A DNA stretch of 64,000 nucleotides, from the NCBI RefSeq assembly GCF_035944355.1, contig NZ_DASZBH010000009.1, positions 124,001 to 188,000 of the forward strand, in the 5' to 3' direction. Source of the stretch: Frateuria_A sp035944355 (GTDB taxonomy: Bacteria; Pseudomonadota; Gammaproteobacteria; Xanthomonadales; Rhodanobacteraceae). A program made the position numbers and the translations under genes. Shown here piece by piece: positions 47,990-57,196 of this stretch (its first letter is position 1; each line of letters opens with the position of its first letter). The notes beneath the pieces were generated by a model. It made no database searches. It had not been told where the DNA came from and saw nothing but the letters and a program-made list of their open reading frames with translations.

Positions 47990-48507
47990 TGCGAGACCTG
48001 GATGCACTGATCCGCGCCGTGCCGGATTTCCCGCAACCGGGCGTGGTCTTCCGCGACGTCACGCCGCTGCTCGCCGATGCCGGCGCGTTCGCGCGCTGCA
48101 TCGACTCGCTGGCCGAACCCTGGCTGGGCGAAGGCGTGCGGGCGGTGTGCGGGATCGAATCGCGAGGCTTCATCTTCGGCGCCGCACTGGCGCAGAAGCT
48201 CAACGCCGGCTTCGTGCCGCTGCGCAAGCCAGGCAAGCTGCCGCTGCCGGTGGTGGGCATGGACTACGCGCTCGAGTACGGCCACGACCGGCTGGAAGTG
48301 CGCGCCGATGCGCTGCAGCCGGGCGAGCGTGCGCTGCTGGTCGACGACGTGCTGGCCACCGGCGGCACGCTGGCCGCGGCGCAGGCGTTGCTCGACCGGC
48401 TCGGCGTGGCGCTGGTGGGCGCGGGCGTGGTGATCGAGCTGCCGGCGCTGCAGGGACGCGCGCGCTGGCGTGGCGACGGGCCGCTGCACGCGCTGCTGCG
48501 CTACTGA
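47986..48507 (+). CDS. apt: Adenine phosphoribosyltransferase
   Basis: 173 residues, standard size. It converts adenine and PRPP into AMP in purine salvage. The N-terminal IRAVPDFPQPGVVFRDVTPLL and the PRPP-binding motif LLVDDVLATGGTLAAA (about 115-130) are typical, as is GIESRGFIFGAALA (about 56-69). The start is ATG 47986 within the overlapping EamA stop (a second ATG follows immediately). Its stop overlaps the convergent PlsC gene end by 7 bases. Confidence 0.96.
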   Translation: MMRDLDALIRAVPDFPQPGVVFRDVTPLLADAGAFARCIDSLAEPWLGEGVRAVCGIESRGFIFGAALAQKLNAGFVPLRKPGKLPLPVVGMDYALEYGHDRLEVRADALQPGERALLVDDVLATGGTLAAAQALLDRLGVALVGAGVVIELPALQGRARWRGDGPLHALLRY

Positions 48508-49235
48508 ACGGCGCCTCCTTCCAGCAATGCCACCACCGCTGCGCGGGCCTGCTGGGCCAGCGCATGGCGATCATGCGGCGCCAGTCCTTGCGTGGGCAGC
48601 GGATCGCCCACCCGCAGCACGATGGTTCCCGGCCGCACGCGGAAACCTGCCGCCGGCAGCACGTGGCCGCTGCCCTCGATCGCCACCGGCACCACGCTCA
48701 CGCCGGCCTCGATCGCCAGCTGGAAAGCGCCGCCCTTGAACGCACCCACGCCGCCGTCGCGGCTGCGCGTACCCTCGGGAAAGGCGCACACGCTGGCGCC
48801 CGCGCGCACGACGCCCACCGCCGCATGCAGCCGCCGCGCCGAGCTGCGCGCGCTGGCGCGCTCGATGAACACCATGCCCATCGCCCGCGCATACCAGCCC
48901 ACGAACGGCACCTTGGCCAGCTCCTGCTTGAGCATGAAGCGCACCGGCGCCGGCAGCGCGCGGAACAGCGCGCAGATGTCGATCATCGACTGGTGGTTGG
49001 CCACGAACACGTGCGGGCGCGACCAGTCGACCCGCTCCAGCCCGTGCACTTCCAGCCGTGCGCCGGCGCCGTGCAGCAGCCCCGGCGCCCAGCAGCGCGC
49101 AGCCATCCGCAGCGGCCAGCGGCGCCCGCCGGTGACGACGCGCACCAGCAGCGCCAGGCAGATCCAGCCGGCGGTCCAAAGCAGGGTGAACAGCAGTTGC
49201 AGCGCGTTGAACGTCGCCCAGGCCAGGCGGCTCAT
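48501..49235 (-). CDS. 1-acyl-glycerol-3-phosphate acyltransferase (PlsC family)
   Basis: 244 residues. One N-terminal membrane segment (about 10-35) is followed by the PlsC acyltransferase domain: HX4D box NHQSMID (about 80-86), FPEGTRSRDGG (about 154-164) and GAFQLAIEAGVSVVPVAI (about 170-188). It would transfer an acyl chain to lysophosphatidic acid to make phosphatidic acid. The open frame starts at 49343, but ATG 49235 (MSRLAWATF) opens the membrane anchor and is preferred. It overlaps the convergent apt gene by 7 bases, an unusual 3'-end overlap. Confidence 0.9.
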   Translation of the reverse strand: MSRLAWATFNALQLLFTLLWTAGWICLALLVRVVTGGRRWPLRMAARCWAPGLLHGAGARLEVHGLERVDWSRPHVFVANHQSMIDICALFRALPAPVRFMLKQELAKVPFVGWYARAMGMVFIERASARSSARRLHAAVGVVRAGASVCAFPEGTRSRDGGVGAFKGGAFQLAIEAGVSVVPVAIEGSGHVLPAAGFRVRPGTIVLRVGDPLPTQGLAPHDRHALAQQARAAVVALLEGGAVQ

Positions 49236-49331
49236 GCACGCGATCCGGAAAGTTTCGTCACGAGGCGTCCCTGCTGGCCGAGCGGAAAATGATACGTGCC
49301 GCCGGCGTGCGCCGGCCAGATGCCCCGCCGT

Positions 49332-49360
49332 CTTGAAGGGCACTGAGACGCCCTCATCTT
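49332..49360 (+). promoter_or_regulatory. Sigma-32-type heat-shock promoter of clpB
   Basis: CTTGAA at 49332-49337 and CCCTCATCT at 49351-49359 are separated by 13 bases, matching the sigma-32 pattern CTTGAAA-N11-16-CCCCATnT. It lies 49 bases upstream of clpB, a gene known to be in the sigma-32 regulon in many proteobacteria. Pattern-based call. Confidence 0.7.
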
Positions 49361-49408
49361 CTGCGCATTGCGGCCGGGGGCCGCCCGTTTTTCCGAGGAA
49401 TCCACATC

Positions 49409-52000
49409 ATGCGGATGGACAAACTCACCTCGCGTTTCCAGCAGGCGCTGGCGGACGCGCAGTCGCTGGCCGTGGGCCGCGACAACAACATCCTGGAGCC
49501 GGCGCACGTGATGGCGGCGCTGCTCGACCAGCAGGGCGGCTCGACCGCGCCGCTCTTGACCCAGGCGCACGTCAACGTGCCGGCGCTACGCGAGCGTGTC
49601 GGCGAAATCCTCGGCCGCCTGCCGCAGGTGCGCGGGCAGGAAGGCAACATCAGCGTCGGCAACGACCTGACCCGCCTGCTCAACCTCACCGACAAGCTGG
49701 CGCAGCAGCGCGGCGACCAGTTCATCGCCAGCGAGCTGTTCGTGCTTGCGGCGCTGGAGGACAAGGGCGAGCTCGGCGCGGCGCTGAAGGCCGCCGGCGC
49801 CACCAGGGCCGACCTGGAAGCGGCGATCGACAAGGTCCGCGGCGGCGAGAAGGTGCAGAGCGAGAACGCCGAGGACCAGCGGCAGGCGCTGGAGAAGTAT
49901 TGCGTCGACCTGACCGCGCGCGCCGAGAGCGGCAAGCTCGATCCCGTCATCGGCCGCGACGAGGAAATCCGCCGAACCATCCAGGTGCTGCAGCGGCGCA
50001 CCAAGAACAACCCCGTGCTGATCGGCGAGCCCGGCGTGGGCAAGACCGCGATCGTCGAGGGCCTGGCCCAGCGCATCGTCAAGGGCGAGGTGCCCGAGGG
50101 CCTGCGCGACCGCCGCGTGCTGGCGCTGGACATGGGCGCGCTGATCGCCGGCGCCAAGTTCCGCGGCGAGTTCGAGGAACGCCTCAAGGCCGTGCTCAAC
50201 GATCTGGCCAAGCAGGAAGGCCGGGTGATCCTGTTCATCGACGAGCTGCACACGATGGTCGGCGCCGGCAAGGCCGAGGGCGCGATGGACGCCGGCAACA
50301 TGTTGAAGCCCGCGCTGGCGCGCGGCGAGCTGCATTGCATCGGCGCCACCACGCTGGACGAGTACCGCAAGTACATCGAGAAGGACGCTGCGCTGGAGCG
50401 CCGCTTCCAGAAAGTGTTCGTCGGCGAGCCGAGCGTGGAGGACACCATCGCCATCCTGCGCGGCCTGAAGGAGCGCTACGCCGTGCATCACGGCGTAGAG
50501 ATCACCGATCCGGCGATCGTCGCCGCGGCCACGCTCTCCAACCGCTACATCACCGACCGCCAGCTGCCGGACAAGGCGATCGACCTGATGGACGAGGCGG
50601 CCAGCCGCATCCGCATGGAGATCGACTCCAAGCCGGAGGAGCTCGACCGCCTGGAGCGCCGCCTCACGCAGCTGAAGATCCAGCGCGAGATGCTCAAGAA
50701 GGAGACCGACGAGGCCTCCAGGAAGCGCCTGGCCGACCTGGAGAGCGACATCGATAAGCTCGAGCGCGAGTTCTCCGACTTGAACGAGGTGTGGAAGTCG
50801 GAGAAGGCCGCGCTGCAGGGCGCCACCAAGATCAAGGAACAGATCGAGGCCGCGCGCCTGGAGCTGGAGACCGCCCAGCGCCGCCAGGACTACGCGAAGA
50901 TGAGCGAGATCCAGTACGGCCGCCTGCCGGAACTGGAGAAGCAGCTCGCCGCCGCGCAGGCCGCCGAGAAGCAGGAATTCAAGCTGGTGCAGGACCGCGT
51001 CACCGACGAGGAGATCGCCGAGGTGGTCTCGCGCTGGACCGGCATCCCGGTATCCAAGATGCTCGAAGGCGAGCGCGAGAAGCTGCTGCACATGGAAGCG
51101 GCGCTGCACAAGCGCGTGGTCGGCCAGGACGAGGCCGTGCGTGCCGTGTCCGACGCGATCCGCCGCGCCCGCGCGGGCCTGTCCGATCCGAACCGTCCGT
51201 ACGGCTCGTTCCTGTTCCTGGGGCCCACCGGCGTGGGCAAGACGGAGCTGTGCAAGGCGCTGGCCGAATTCCTGTTCGACACCCAGGAGGCGATGGTGCG
51301 CATCGACATGAGCGAATTCATGGAGAAGCACTCCGTGGCCCGCCTGATCGGCGCCCCTCCGGGCTACGTCGGCTACGAGGAAGGCGGCTACCTCACCGAG
51401 GCGGTGCGCCGCCGGCCGTACGCCGTGATCCTGCTGGACGAGGTGGAGAAGGCGCATCCGGACGTGTTCAACATCCTGCTGCAGGTGCTCGACGACGGGC
51501 GCCTCACCGACGGCCAGGGCCGCACGGTGGACTTCCGCAATACCGTCATCGTAATGACCTCGAACCTGGGCTCGCAGATGATCCAGGACGCGGCCGACTC
51601 CGGCGGCGACGCGGAGGAGCAGTACACCAAGATGAAGGCGGCGGTGATGGGCGTGGTGCAGGCGCACTTCCGCCCGGAGTTCATCAACCGCCTGGACGAG
51701 CTGGTGGTGTTCCGGCCGCTGGAGAAGAATCAGATCCGCGCCATCGCGAAGATCCAGCTGGCGTATCTCGAAAAGCGTCTGGCCGAGCGCGACCTCAAGC
51801 TCAACATCGGCGACAACGCGCTGGCGCTGCTGGGCAACGTGGGCTTCGATCCGGTCTACGGCGCGCGGCCGCTCAAGCGCGCCATCCAGCAGCAGCTGGA
51901 GAACCCGCTGGCCAGGGAAATCCTGGAGGGCCGCTTCGCCCCCGGCACCACCATCCACGTGGATGCCGAGGGCGGACACCTGGCCTTCAAGGCCGCCTGA
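49409..52000 (+). CDS. clpB: Disaggregase chaperone ClpB
   Basis: 863 residues, full length. A Clp N-domain (about 1-145), first AAA+ domain with GEPGVGKT Walker A (about 206-213), a long coiled-coil middle domain (about 400-530, rich in E, K, L and R), a second AAA+ domain with GPTGVGKT (about 605-612) and the C-terminal small domain are all visible. With DnaK it resolubilises heat-aggregated proteins. ATG 49409 gives MRMDKLTSRF, matching the E. coli N-terminus. An ATG two codons later is possible. The sigma-32-like promoter upstream supports heat induction. Confidence 0.96.
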   Translation: MRMDKLTSRFQQALADAQSLAVGRDNNILEPAHVMAALLDQQGGSTAPLLTQAHVNVPALRERVGEILGRLPQVRGQEGNISVGNDLTRLLNLTDKLAQQRGDQFIASELFVLAALEDKGELGAALKAAGATRADLEAAIDKVRGGEKVQSENAEDQRQALEKYCVDLTARAESGKLDPVIGRDEEIRRTIQVLQRRTKNNPVLIGEPGVGKTAIVEGLAQRIVKGEVPEGLRDRRVLALDMGALIAGAKFRGEFEERLKAVLNDLAKQEGRVILFIDELHTMVGAGKAEGAMDAGNMLKPALARGELHCIGATTLDEYRKYIEKDAALERRFQKVFVGEPSVEDTIAILRGLKERYAVHHGVEITDPAIVAAATLSNRYITDRQLPDKAIDLMDEAASRIRMEIDSKPEELDRLERRLTQLKIQREMLKKETDEASRKRLADLESDIDKLEREFSDLNEVWKSEKAALQGATKIKEQIEAARLELETAQRRQDYAKMSEIQYGRLPELEKQLAAAQAAEKQEFKLVQDRVTDEEIAEVVSRWTGIPVSKMLEGEREKLLHMEAALHKRVVGQDEAVRAVSDAIRRARAGLSDPNRPYGSFLFLGPTGVGKTELCKALAEFLFDTQEAMVRIDMSEFMEKHSVARLIGAPPGYVGYEEGGYLTEAVRRRPYAVILLDEVEKAHPDVFNILLQVLDDGRLTDGQGRTVDFRNTVIVMTSNLGSQMIQDAADSGGDAEEQYTKMKAAVMGVVQAHFRPEFINRLDELVVFRPLEKNQIRAIAKIQLAYLEKRLAERDLKLNIGDNALALLGNVGFDPVYGARPLKRAIQQQLENPLAREILEGRFAPGTTIHVDAEGGHLAFKAA

Positions 52001-52025
52001 CGCGAAGCTCTTGCCCCCTCTCCCC

Positions 52026-52048
52026 TCTGGGGAGAGGGCTGGGGTGAG
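52026..52048. terminator. CCCTCTCCCC hairpin after clpB
   Basis: A perfect 10-bp stem (CCCTCTCCCC at 52026-52035, complement at 52039-52048) with a 3-base loop is followed by CTGGGGTGAGGGGAGGGG. The unit resembles the REP-like CCCTCTCCCC/GGGGAGAGGGCTGGGG elements common in GC-rich proteobacteria, and it lies between convergent clpB and the TonB receptor. It may end transcription in both directions. Confidence 0.6.
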
Positions 52049-52149
52049 GGGAGGGGCTCGCGGGGATGCCGGCTCCTGCCCTTGTTCTTTTGAACGTCGC
52101 CGCCCTGGCCGAAAGTCCCGGCGCTAGCCCGCCGGGACCGGCCGAGGCC

Positions 52150-54576
52150 TTACCAGCTGTAGCGCACCTTCCCGTACACGTAGGTGCCGTTGAAGCCGAA
52201 CGGCGAGAACACCGTGTAGGGCAGGGTGCCGTTGTTGTCGTTGGCGGGGATCACGCGGTTGGGGTAGGCGCCGAACAGGTTGTCGGCGCCCAGGGTGAAG
52301 GCCCAGCGGTCCAGCGTGTAGTTGAGCGCCAGATCGAACACCCACTTGGGATCGAACTTCTGGTCCAGCGCCGCGTTGGTCGAGTTGTACGAAGTGAAGC
52401 TGCCGTAGCGGGTCAGCGTGCTGTCCAGGCTCCAGGCGCCATTGGTGTAGAGCCAGTTGAAGATCAGCTTGTTGCGCGGCGTGGTGTCGGCGAGCAGGCC
52501 GTACTGGTCGCGCCGGTCGATGCGCCTGAAGCTCACGCCCAGGGCATCGAGCACGGCCGGATTGGGCCGCACGTCGGTCACCCTGTTCTGGTTGTAGTTG
52601 TAGCTGACCGTGCTGTGCAGCGTGGCGCCGTCGCCCACGTCGAACAGGTAGCTGGCCACCAGGTCGATGCCGCGGGTGCGCGTGTCCACCGCGTTGGTGA
52701 AGTAGGAGATGCCGCTGAAGTTGGTGTTGGCGATGCCGTTGGCGGCCAGGTAGTCGCGCACCGCGGGCGAGGTGGTGGGGATGGTGCTGGACAGCGTGAT
52801 GCGGTCGCGGATCCGGATCTGGTAGACGTCGGCGCTCAAATCCAGCCCTTCCGCCGGACTCCACACCGCGCCGAAGGTCAGGTTGCGCGACTTCTCGGGC
52901 TTGAGCGGCTCGCCGCCCAGCAGCACCGCGATCGGGCTGGTCGAGGACACCAGACCGGTGTTGTAGATCCCGGCCGGCAGGCCCAGCGAATTGCCCGCGC
53001 CGAAATACAGCGAGGACGTGTACGAGTAGAACTGCTGCGCCAGGGACGGCGCGCGGAAGCCGGTGGAGGCGCTGCCGCGCAGGGCGAAGTGGTCGGTGAA
53101 GTCGAAGCGGCCTGCCAGGGCGCCGGACGTGGTGTTGCCGAAGTCCGAATAGTCCTCGTGGCGCACCGCGAGCGAGGTGCCCAGGCGGTCGGTGAGGTTG
53201 GTCTCCAGGCTCACGTACTCGGCCACGTCGTGGCGGGCATGCGAGCCGGCGTTGACCGGCTGGTAGCCGCCGAAGCCCTGCGCGCCGCCGGAGCGGCCGG
53301 AGGTGCCGGTGTAGTACGAGGGCAGGTCGCCGGCGCGGATCTGGTAGCTCTGGCGCAGGTACTCGGCGCCGAAGGCGAGCGTGACGTCGTTGGGCAGCCA
53401 GCCCACCGACAGGTCCTTGGCGACGTCCATGTCCAGCGACTGCTGCGCGTCGTCCAGGATGCCGTCGTGGAAGCGCGTGGGCGTGGTGCCGAAGTCGTTG
53501 AGGTAGGCGCGGTTGAGCGAGTTGGAGGTGGCGTAGGAGACACGGTTGCCGCCGTAGTTGCCCGACACGTCCCAGCGCCAGCCGCCGGCCGTCTTGCCGC
53601 GGATGCCCACCACCAGCGAGCGGTCGGTGGAGTCGGCGTTCTCCAGCGGCAGGTAGCCATTGGGATAGAGCGCGGGCACCGAGTTGGCGTTGGACAGGTT
53701 GCGGAAGAACGCGGGCGAGACGGTCAGGCGCCGGCCGAAATGGCCGAAGGCATAGAGCTGCGCCGCGGGCGAAAGGTCATATTGCGCGTTGAGCATCAGG
53801 TTGTGGTCGGTCACCGCCGGATCGCCGTAGCGCTGGGTGACCCCTTCCTGCGGCCGCGTGCGGTTGGGGCCGGCGTGGTTGGTGTAGTCCTGGTGGCCGT
53901 CCTGCACGGTGAAACGCGCCCAGCCGTTCTCGCCCAACGGCACGCCCGCGTTGGCGGTGCCCTGCCACTGGCGGCCGTCGCCGGCGGAGTACTGGCCGCC
54001 GGAGAGCGACACGTCGCCGCCCTGCGCGCCCTTCTTGAGCACGATGTTGATCACGCCGGCGATGGCGTCGGAGCCGTACTGCGCCGAGGCGCCGTCGCGC
54101 AGCACCTCGATGTGGTCGATCGCGTCGATCGGGATGGTATTGAGGTCCACCGCCTGCGAGCCGCGGCCCAGCACGCCGTTGGTCAGGATGATCGCGCCCG
54201 GGTGCCAGCGCTTGCCGTCGACCAGCACCAGCACCTGGTCGGGCGAGAGGCCGCGCAACTGCGCGGGGCGCTGCGAGTCGGCGGTGTCCGCGGCGGAAGG
54301 GCGCGGGAAGGTGAGCGAGGGGATCACCCGCGCCAGCGCGGTGGAGAGTTCGGAGGTGCCGGTCTGCTTGAGCAGGTTGGCCGAAACCACGTCCACCGGC
54401 GTGAGCGAACTGCTCTCGGTGCGGTTGTCCGCGCGCGTGCCGGTGACGATCACGGTGCCTAGGTTCTTGGCCTTCTTCGCCGCCGGAGCGCTGTCCTGGG
54501 CGTGGGCGGCGGAGCAGGCGAGCAGCACCGCCGCGGGAATGAGTGCAAGGCGGGGAAGGGCGCGGGATGGCTTCAC
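52150..54576 (-). CDS. TonB-dependent outer-membrane receptor
   Basis: 808 residues. A signal peptide (about 1-26, ending SAAHA) leads to a TonB-box-like LGTVIVTGTR (39-48), a plug domain (about 50-170, with VLVLVDGKRWHPG and IDHIEVLRDGASAQYGSDAIAGVINIVLKK) and a 22-strand-type barrel to the end, with the terminal residues YGKVRYSW ending in an aromatic as outer-membrane proteins do. It would import a substrate such as a siderophore, vitamin or oligosaccharide. The ligand cannot be read. There is no Fur-like site or partner transporter nearby. The gene is convergent with clpB. Confidence 0.93.
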   Translation of the reverse strand: MKPSRALPRLALIPAAVLLACSAAHAQDSAPAAKKAKNLGTVIVTGTRADNRTESSSLTPVDVVSANLLKQTGTSELSTALARVIPSLTFPRPSAADTADSQRPAQLRGLSPDQVLVLVDGKRWHPGAIILTNGVLGRGSQAVDLNTIPIDAIDHIEVLRDGASAQYGSDAIAGVINIVLKKGAQGGDVSLSGGQYSAGDGRQWQGTANAGVPLGENGWARFTVQDGHQDYTNHAGPNRTRPQEGVTQRYGDPAVTDHNLMLNAQYDLSPAAQLYAFGHFGRRLTVSPAFFRNLSNANSVPALYPNGYLPLENADSTDRSLVVGIRGKTAGGWRWDVSGNYGGNRVSYATSNSLNRAYLNDFGTTPTRFHDGILDDAQQSLDMDVAKDLSVGWLPNDVTLAFGAEYLRQSYQIRAGDLPSYYTGTSGRSGGAQGFGGYQPVNAGSHARHDVAEYVSLETNLTDRLGTSLAVRHEDYSDFGNTTSGALAGRFDFTDHFALRGSASTGFRAPSLAQQFYSYTSSLYFGAGNSLGLPAGIYNTGLVSSTSPIAVLLGGEPLKPEKSRNLTFGAVWSPAEGLDLSADVYQIRIRDRITLSSTIPTTSPAVRDYLAANGIANTNFSGISYFTNAVDTRTRGIDLVASYLFDVGDGATLHSTVSYNYNQNRVTDVRPNPAVLDALGVSFRRIDRRDQYGLLADTTPRNKLIFNWLYTNGAWSLDSTLTRYGSFTSYNSTNAALDQKFDPKWVFDLALNYTLDRWAFTLGADNLFGAYPNRVIPANDNNGTLPYTVFSPFGFNGTYVYGKVRYSW

Positions 54577-54792
54577 GGAAAACTCCTGTAATGCGAGGGG
54601 CGATCGGGCCGACAGGCTTTGGGTCCAGGCGGGACGCCGTGTGGCCTTGCGATTGGGTCGCGGCAGGCTACTCCGCGCGGCTGGCCGCTGCCAAGGCGTG
54701 CGGCACGGAAACGCACCGTTGAAATTGGGACGGGCGACTCGATAATGCGCCCAGCCGTTTCACGGGGCGTCCTGCCCGGAGTAGTACAAGCC

Positions 54793-55086
54793 ATGCCCAT
54801 CTACGAGTTCGAATGCGTCCAGTGCGGGCACCGTTTCGACCGCCTGCAGAAACTTTCCGATCCCGATCCTTCCAGCTGCCCCTCCTGCGAGGCGCCGCGC
54901 GTGCAGCGCAAGGTGAGTGCGCCTTCGTTCCGGCTCGCCGGCAGCGGCTGGTACGAAACCGACTTCAAGAAGGACGGCGACAAGAAGCGCAACCTGGCCG
55001 GCGACGGCGAGGCCAAGGCGGCTTCCCCCGCTCCGGCTCCCGCGCCGGCTGCCGAGAGCAAGCCCGCCGCCGCCAGCGGCGACTGA
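54793..55086 (+). CDS. FmdB-family zinc ribbon protein
   Basis: 97 residues. The N-terminal FmdB-type zinc ribbon (MPIYEFECVQCGHRFDRLQ and CPSCEAPRVQRKVSAPSFRL) carries CxxC (13-16 area) and a second CxxC (about 37-40) as metal ligands. The C-terminal third is proline-, alanine- and lysine-rich and probably disordered. Members are small regulators or assembly proteins of unknown exact role. ATG 54793 was chosen from a longer frame because it opens the ribbon. A stem-loop follows the stop before aspS. Confidence 0.88.
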   Translation: MPIYEFECVQCGHRFDRLQKLSDPDPSSCPSCEAPRVQRKVSAPSFRLAGSGWYETDFKKDGDKKRNLAGDGEAKAASPAPAPAPAAESKPAAASGD

Positions 55087-55108
55087 GCGCGCGCCGCTTC
55101 GGTTCCGT

Positions 55109-55146
55109 TCGGCTTGCACAAGCCGAGCCCGGCGTGAAGGGCTTTT
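55109..55146 (+). terminator. Possible terminator region after the FmdB-like gene
   Basis: An 8-base palindrome (TCGGCTTG/CAAGCCGA, 55109-55126) is followed by GCCC-8 nt-GGGC (55127-55142) and TTTT. Stems are short, so this is a weak call. Confidence 0.3.
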
Positions 55147-55246
55147 CCTGGAGCCGTGCGCCGAGCGAGGCTGCGGGCCGTACGCGGCTTTGAGCAGCGG
55201 GAAGCCCAAGGACGCCCTCGTGGCCATCGATGGTTACGGCCGATGC

Positions 55247-55252
55247 TAAAAT
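55247..55252 (+). promoter_or_regulatory. Candidate -10 box of aspS (TAAAAT)
   Basis: TAAAAT followed by CGCCCG lies 48 bases upstream of aspS. The same TAAAATCGCCCG string occurs upstream of yebC (57868). A good -35 at 17 bases is not visible. Pattern-only call. Confidence 0.45.
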
Positions 55253-55300
55253 CGCCCGTTCGCACGTCCACTTGCATCGAGCCCCGGAGTTTCCCTTCCT

Positions 55301-57085
55301 ATGCGCACGCATCACTGCGGCCTCATCGACGAGTCGCTGGTCGGCCAGACCGTCACCCTGTGCGGCTGGGTCAACACGATCCGCCTGCAGAGCCACGTCG
55401 CCTTCGTCGATCTGCGCGACCACGAGGGGCTGGCCCAGGTGGTGATCGAGCGCGAGAACGCGGCTGCCTTCGCGGTGGCGGGCGAGGTCGGCAACGAATA
55501 CTGCCTGAAGGTCACCGGCACGATCCGCAAGCGCCTGTCGGTCAACGACAAGCTCAGGACCGGCACGGTGGAGCTGCTGGCCGACACGGTCGAGGTGCTC
55601 AACGCGGCGAAGGACCTGCCCTTCGCGCTGCACGAGAACCCCAACGAGGACCTGCGGATGACCTACCGCTACCTCGATCTGCGCCGTCCGGAAATGCAGG
55701 CGATGATGCGCCGGCGCATCAGGCTGGTGCAGGCGCTGCGCAGGTACCTCGACGCACGCGGCTTCCAGGACATCGAGACGCCGATCCTGACCAAAGCCAC
55801 GCCCGAGGGCGCGCGCGACTACCTGGTGCCCAGCCGCGTGCATCCGGGCCAGTTCTACGCGTTGCCGCAGTCGCCGCAGCTGTTCAAGCAGATCCTGATG
55901 ATGGCCGGCTTCGACCGCTACTACCAGATCGCCCGCTGCTTCCGCGACGAGGATCTACGCGCCGACCGCCAGCCGGAATTCACCCAGCTCGACCTGGAGT
56001 TCGCCTTCGTCGAAGAGAAGGACGTGCAGGACTTCGTCGAGGCGATGATCCGCCACGTGTTCAAGGAGGTGGTGGACGTCGAGCTGGACGCCACCTTCCC
56101 GCGCATGACCTATGCCGAGGCCATGCGCCGCTTCGGTTCGGACAAGCCGGACCTGCGCATCGCGCTGGAGCTCGTCGACGTGGCCGACGCGCTCAAGGGC
56201 GTGGAGTTCAAGGTGTTCGCCGAGCCGGCCAACGATCCGGCCGGCCGCGTGGCCGCGCTGCGCGTGCCCGGCGGCGCCACGCTCTCGCGCAAGGACATCG
56301 ACGGGCTGACCGAGTACGTCGCCAAGTACGGCGCCAAGGGCCTGGCCTGGATCAAGGTCGAGGACCGCGCCAAGGGCCGCGAGGGCGTGAGCTCGCCGGT
56401 GGCCAAGTTCCTCGACGACGCGGCGCTGGAGGCGGTGCTGGCCGCCGCCGGCGCGCAGACCGGCGACATCGTGTTCGTCGGCGCCGGCAAGTGGAAGGCG
56501 GTGTCGGACTTCATGGGCGCGCTGCGCCTGAAGGTCGGCAAGGACCGCGGCCTGGTCCAGGCGGGCTGGAAGCCGCTGTGGGTCACCGATTTCCCGATGT
56601 TCGAGTACGACGACGAGGAGCAGCGCTACGTCGCCCTGCATCATCCGTTCACCGCGCCCAAGGTCGACGACATCGCCGATCTGAAGGCCAACGCGGCCAC
56701 CGCGGTCAGCCGCGGCTACGACATGGTGTTGAACGGCAACGAGATCGGCGGCGGCTCGATCCGCATCCACCGGCCGGAGATGCAGAGCGCGGTGTTCGAG
56801 TTGCTCGGCATCGGCGCGGAGGAGGCGCAGGCCAAGTTCGGCTTCCTGCTCAAGGCGCTCAAGTTCGGCGCGCCGCCGCACGGCGGCCTGGCCTTCGGCA
56901 TCGACCGCATCGCCGCGCTGATGGCCGGCACCGAGTCGATCCGCGACGTGATCGCCTTCCCCAAGACCACCAGCGCGCAGGACCTGATGACCGACGCCCC
57001 CTCGCCGGTGGCCGAGGCGCAGCTGAAGGAATTGCATGTGGCTGTGAGAGGCGGGGAACGGGGAACGGGGAACGGGGAACGTTAA
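55301..57085 (+). CDS. aspS: Aspartyl-tRNA synthetase with a repeat-encoded C-terminal tail
   Basis: 594 residues, class IIb synthetase. It has the N-terminal OB anticodon domain (about 1-110), motif 2 (YYQIARCFRDEDLRADRQPEF, about 207-227), a bacterial insertion domain (about 285-420) and motif 3 (GLAFGIDRIAALMAG, about 529-543). It charges tRNA-Asp. The normal C-terminus seems to end near LKELHVAVR (about 575-583). The last 11-12 residues (GGERGTGNGER) are encoded entirely by a GGGGAAC heptad array that runs into the stop codon. The TAAAAT-type promoter lies 48 bases upstream. Confidence 0.95.
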   Translation: MRTHHCGLIDESLVGQTVTLCGWVNTIRLQSHVAFVDLRDHEGLAQVVIERENAAAFAVAGEVGNEYCLKVTGTIRKRLSVNDKLRTGTVELLADTVEVLNAAKDLPFALHENPNEDLRMTYRYLDLRRPEMQAMMRRRIRLVQALRRYLDARGFQDIETPILTKATPEGARDYLVPSRVHPGQFYALPQSPQLFKQILMMAGFDRYYQIARCFRDEDLRADRQPEFTQLDLEFAFVEEKDVQDFVEAMIRHVFKEVVDVELDATFPRMTYAEAMRRFGSDKPDLRIALELVDVADALKGVEFKVFAEPANDPAGRVAALRVPGGATLSRKDIDGLTEYVAKYGAKGLAWIKVEDRAKGREGVSSPVAKFLDDAALEAVLAAAGAQTGDIVFVGAGKWKAVSDFMGALRLKVGKDRGLVQAGWKPLWVTDFPMFEYDDEEQRYVALHHPFTAPKVDDIADLKANAATAVSRGYDMVLNGNEIGGGSIRIHRPEMQSAVFELLGIGAEEAQAKFGFLLKALKFGAPPHGGLAFGIDRIAALMAGTESIRDVIAFPKTTSAQDLMTDAPSPVAEAQLKELHVAVRGGERGTGNGER

Positions 57086-57181
57086 GCTTCCCGTTTTTCC
57101 GCCCGCGTGCGACCAGGAGGCTTGGCTGGCAACCGGGTCTGAAGCTGGCCGCTGACACCCCGTTCCCCGTTCCCCGTTCCC
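57053..57181. repeat. Inverted heptad repeat at the 3' end of aspS
   Basis: Left arm: GGGGAAC x4 (57053-57080), inside the aspS coding region. Right arm: CCCC then GTTCCCC x2 and a partial unit (57158-57181), ending 16 bases before the hydrolase start. The 77-base spacer contains the aspS stop. The arms could fold into a stem of about 24 bp and may act as the aspS transcript end. Confidence 0.95.
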
Positions 57182-57196
57182 GGCCTAGCCCAAAGC

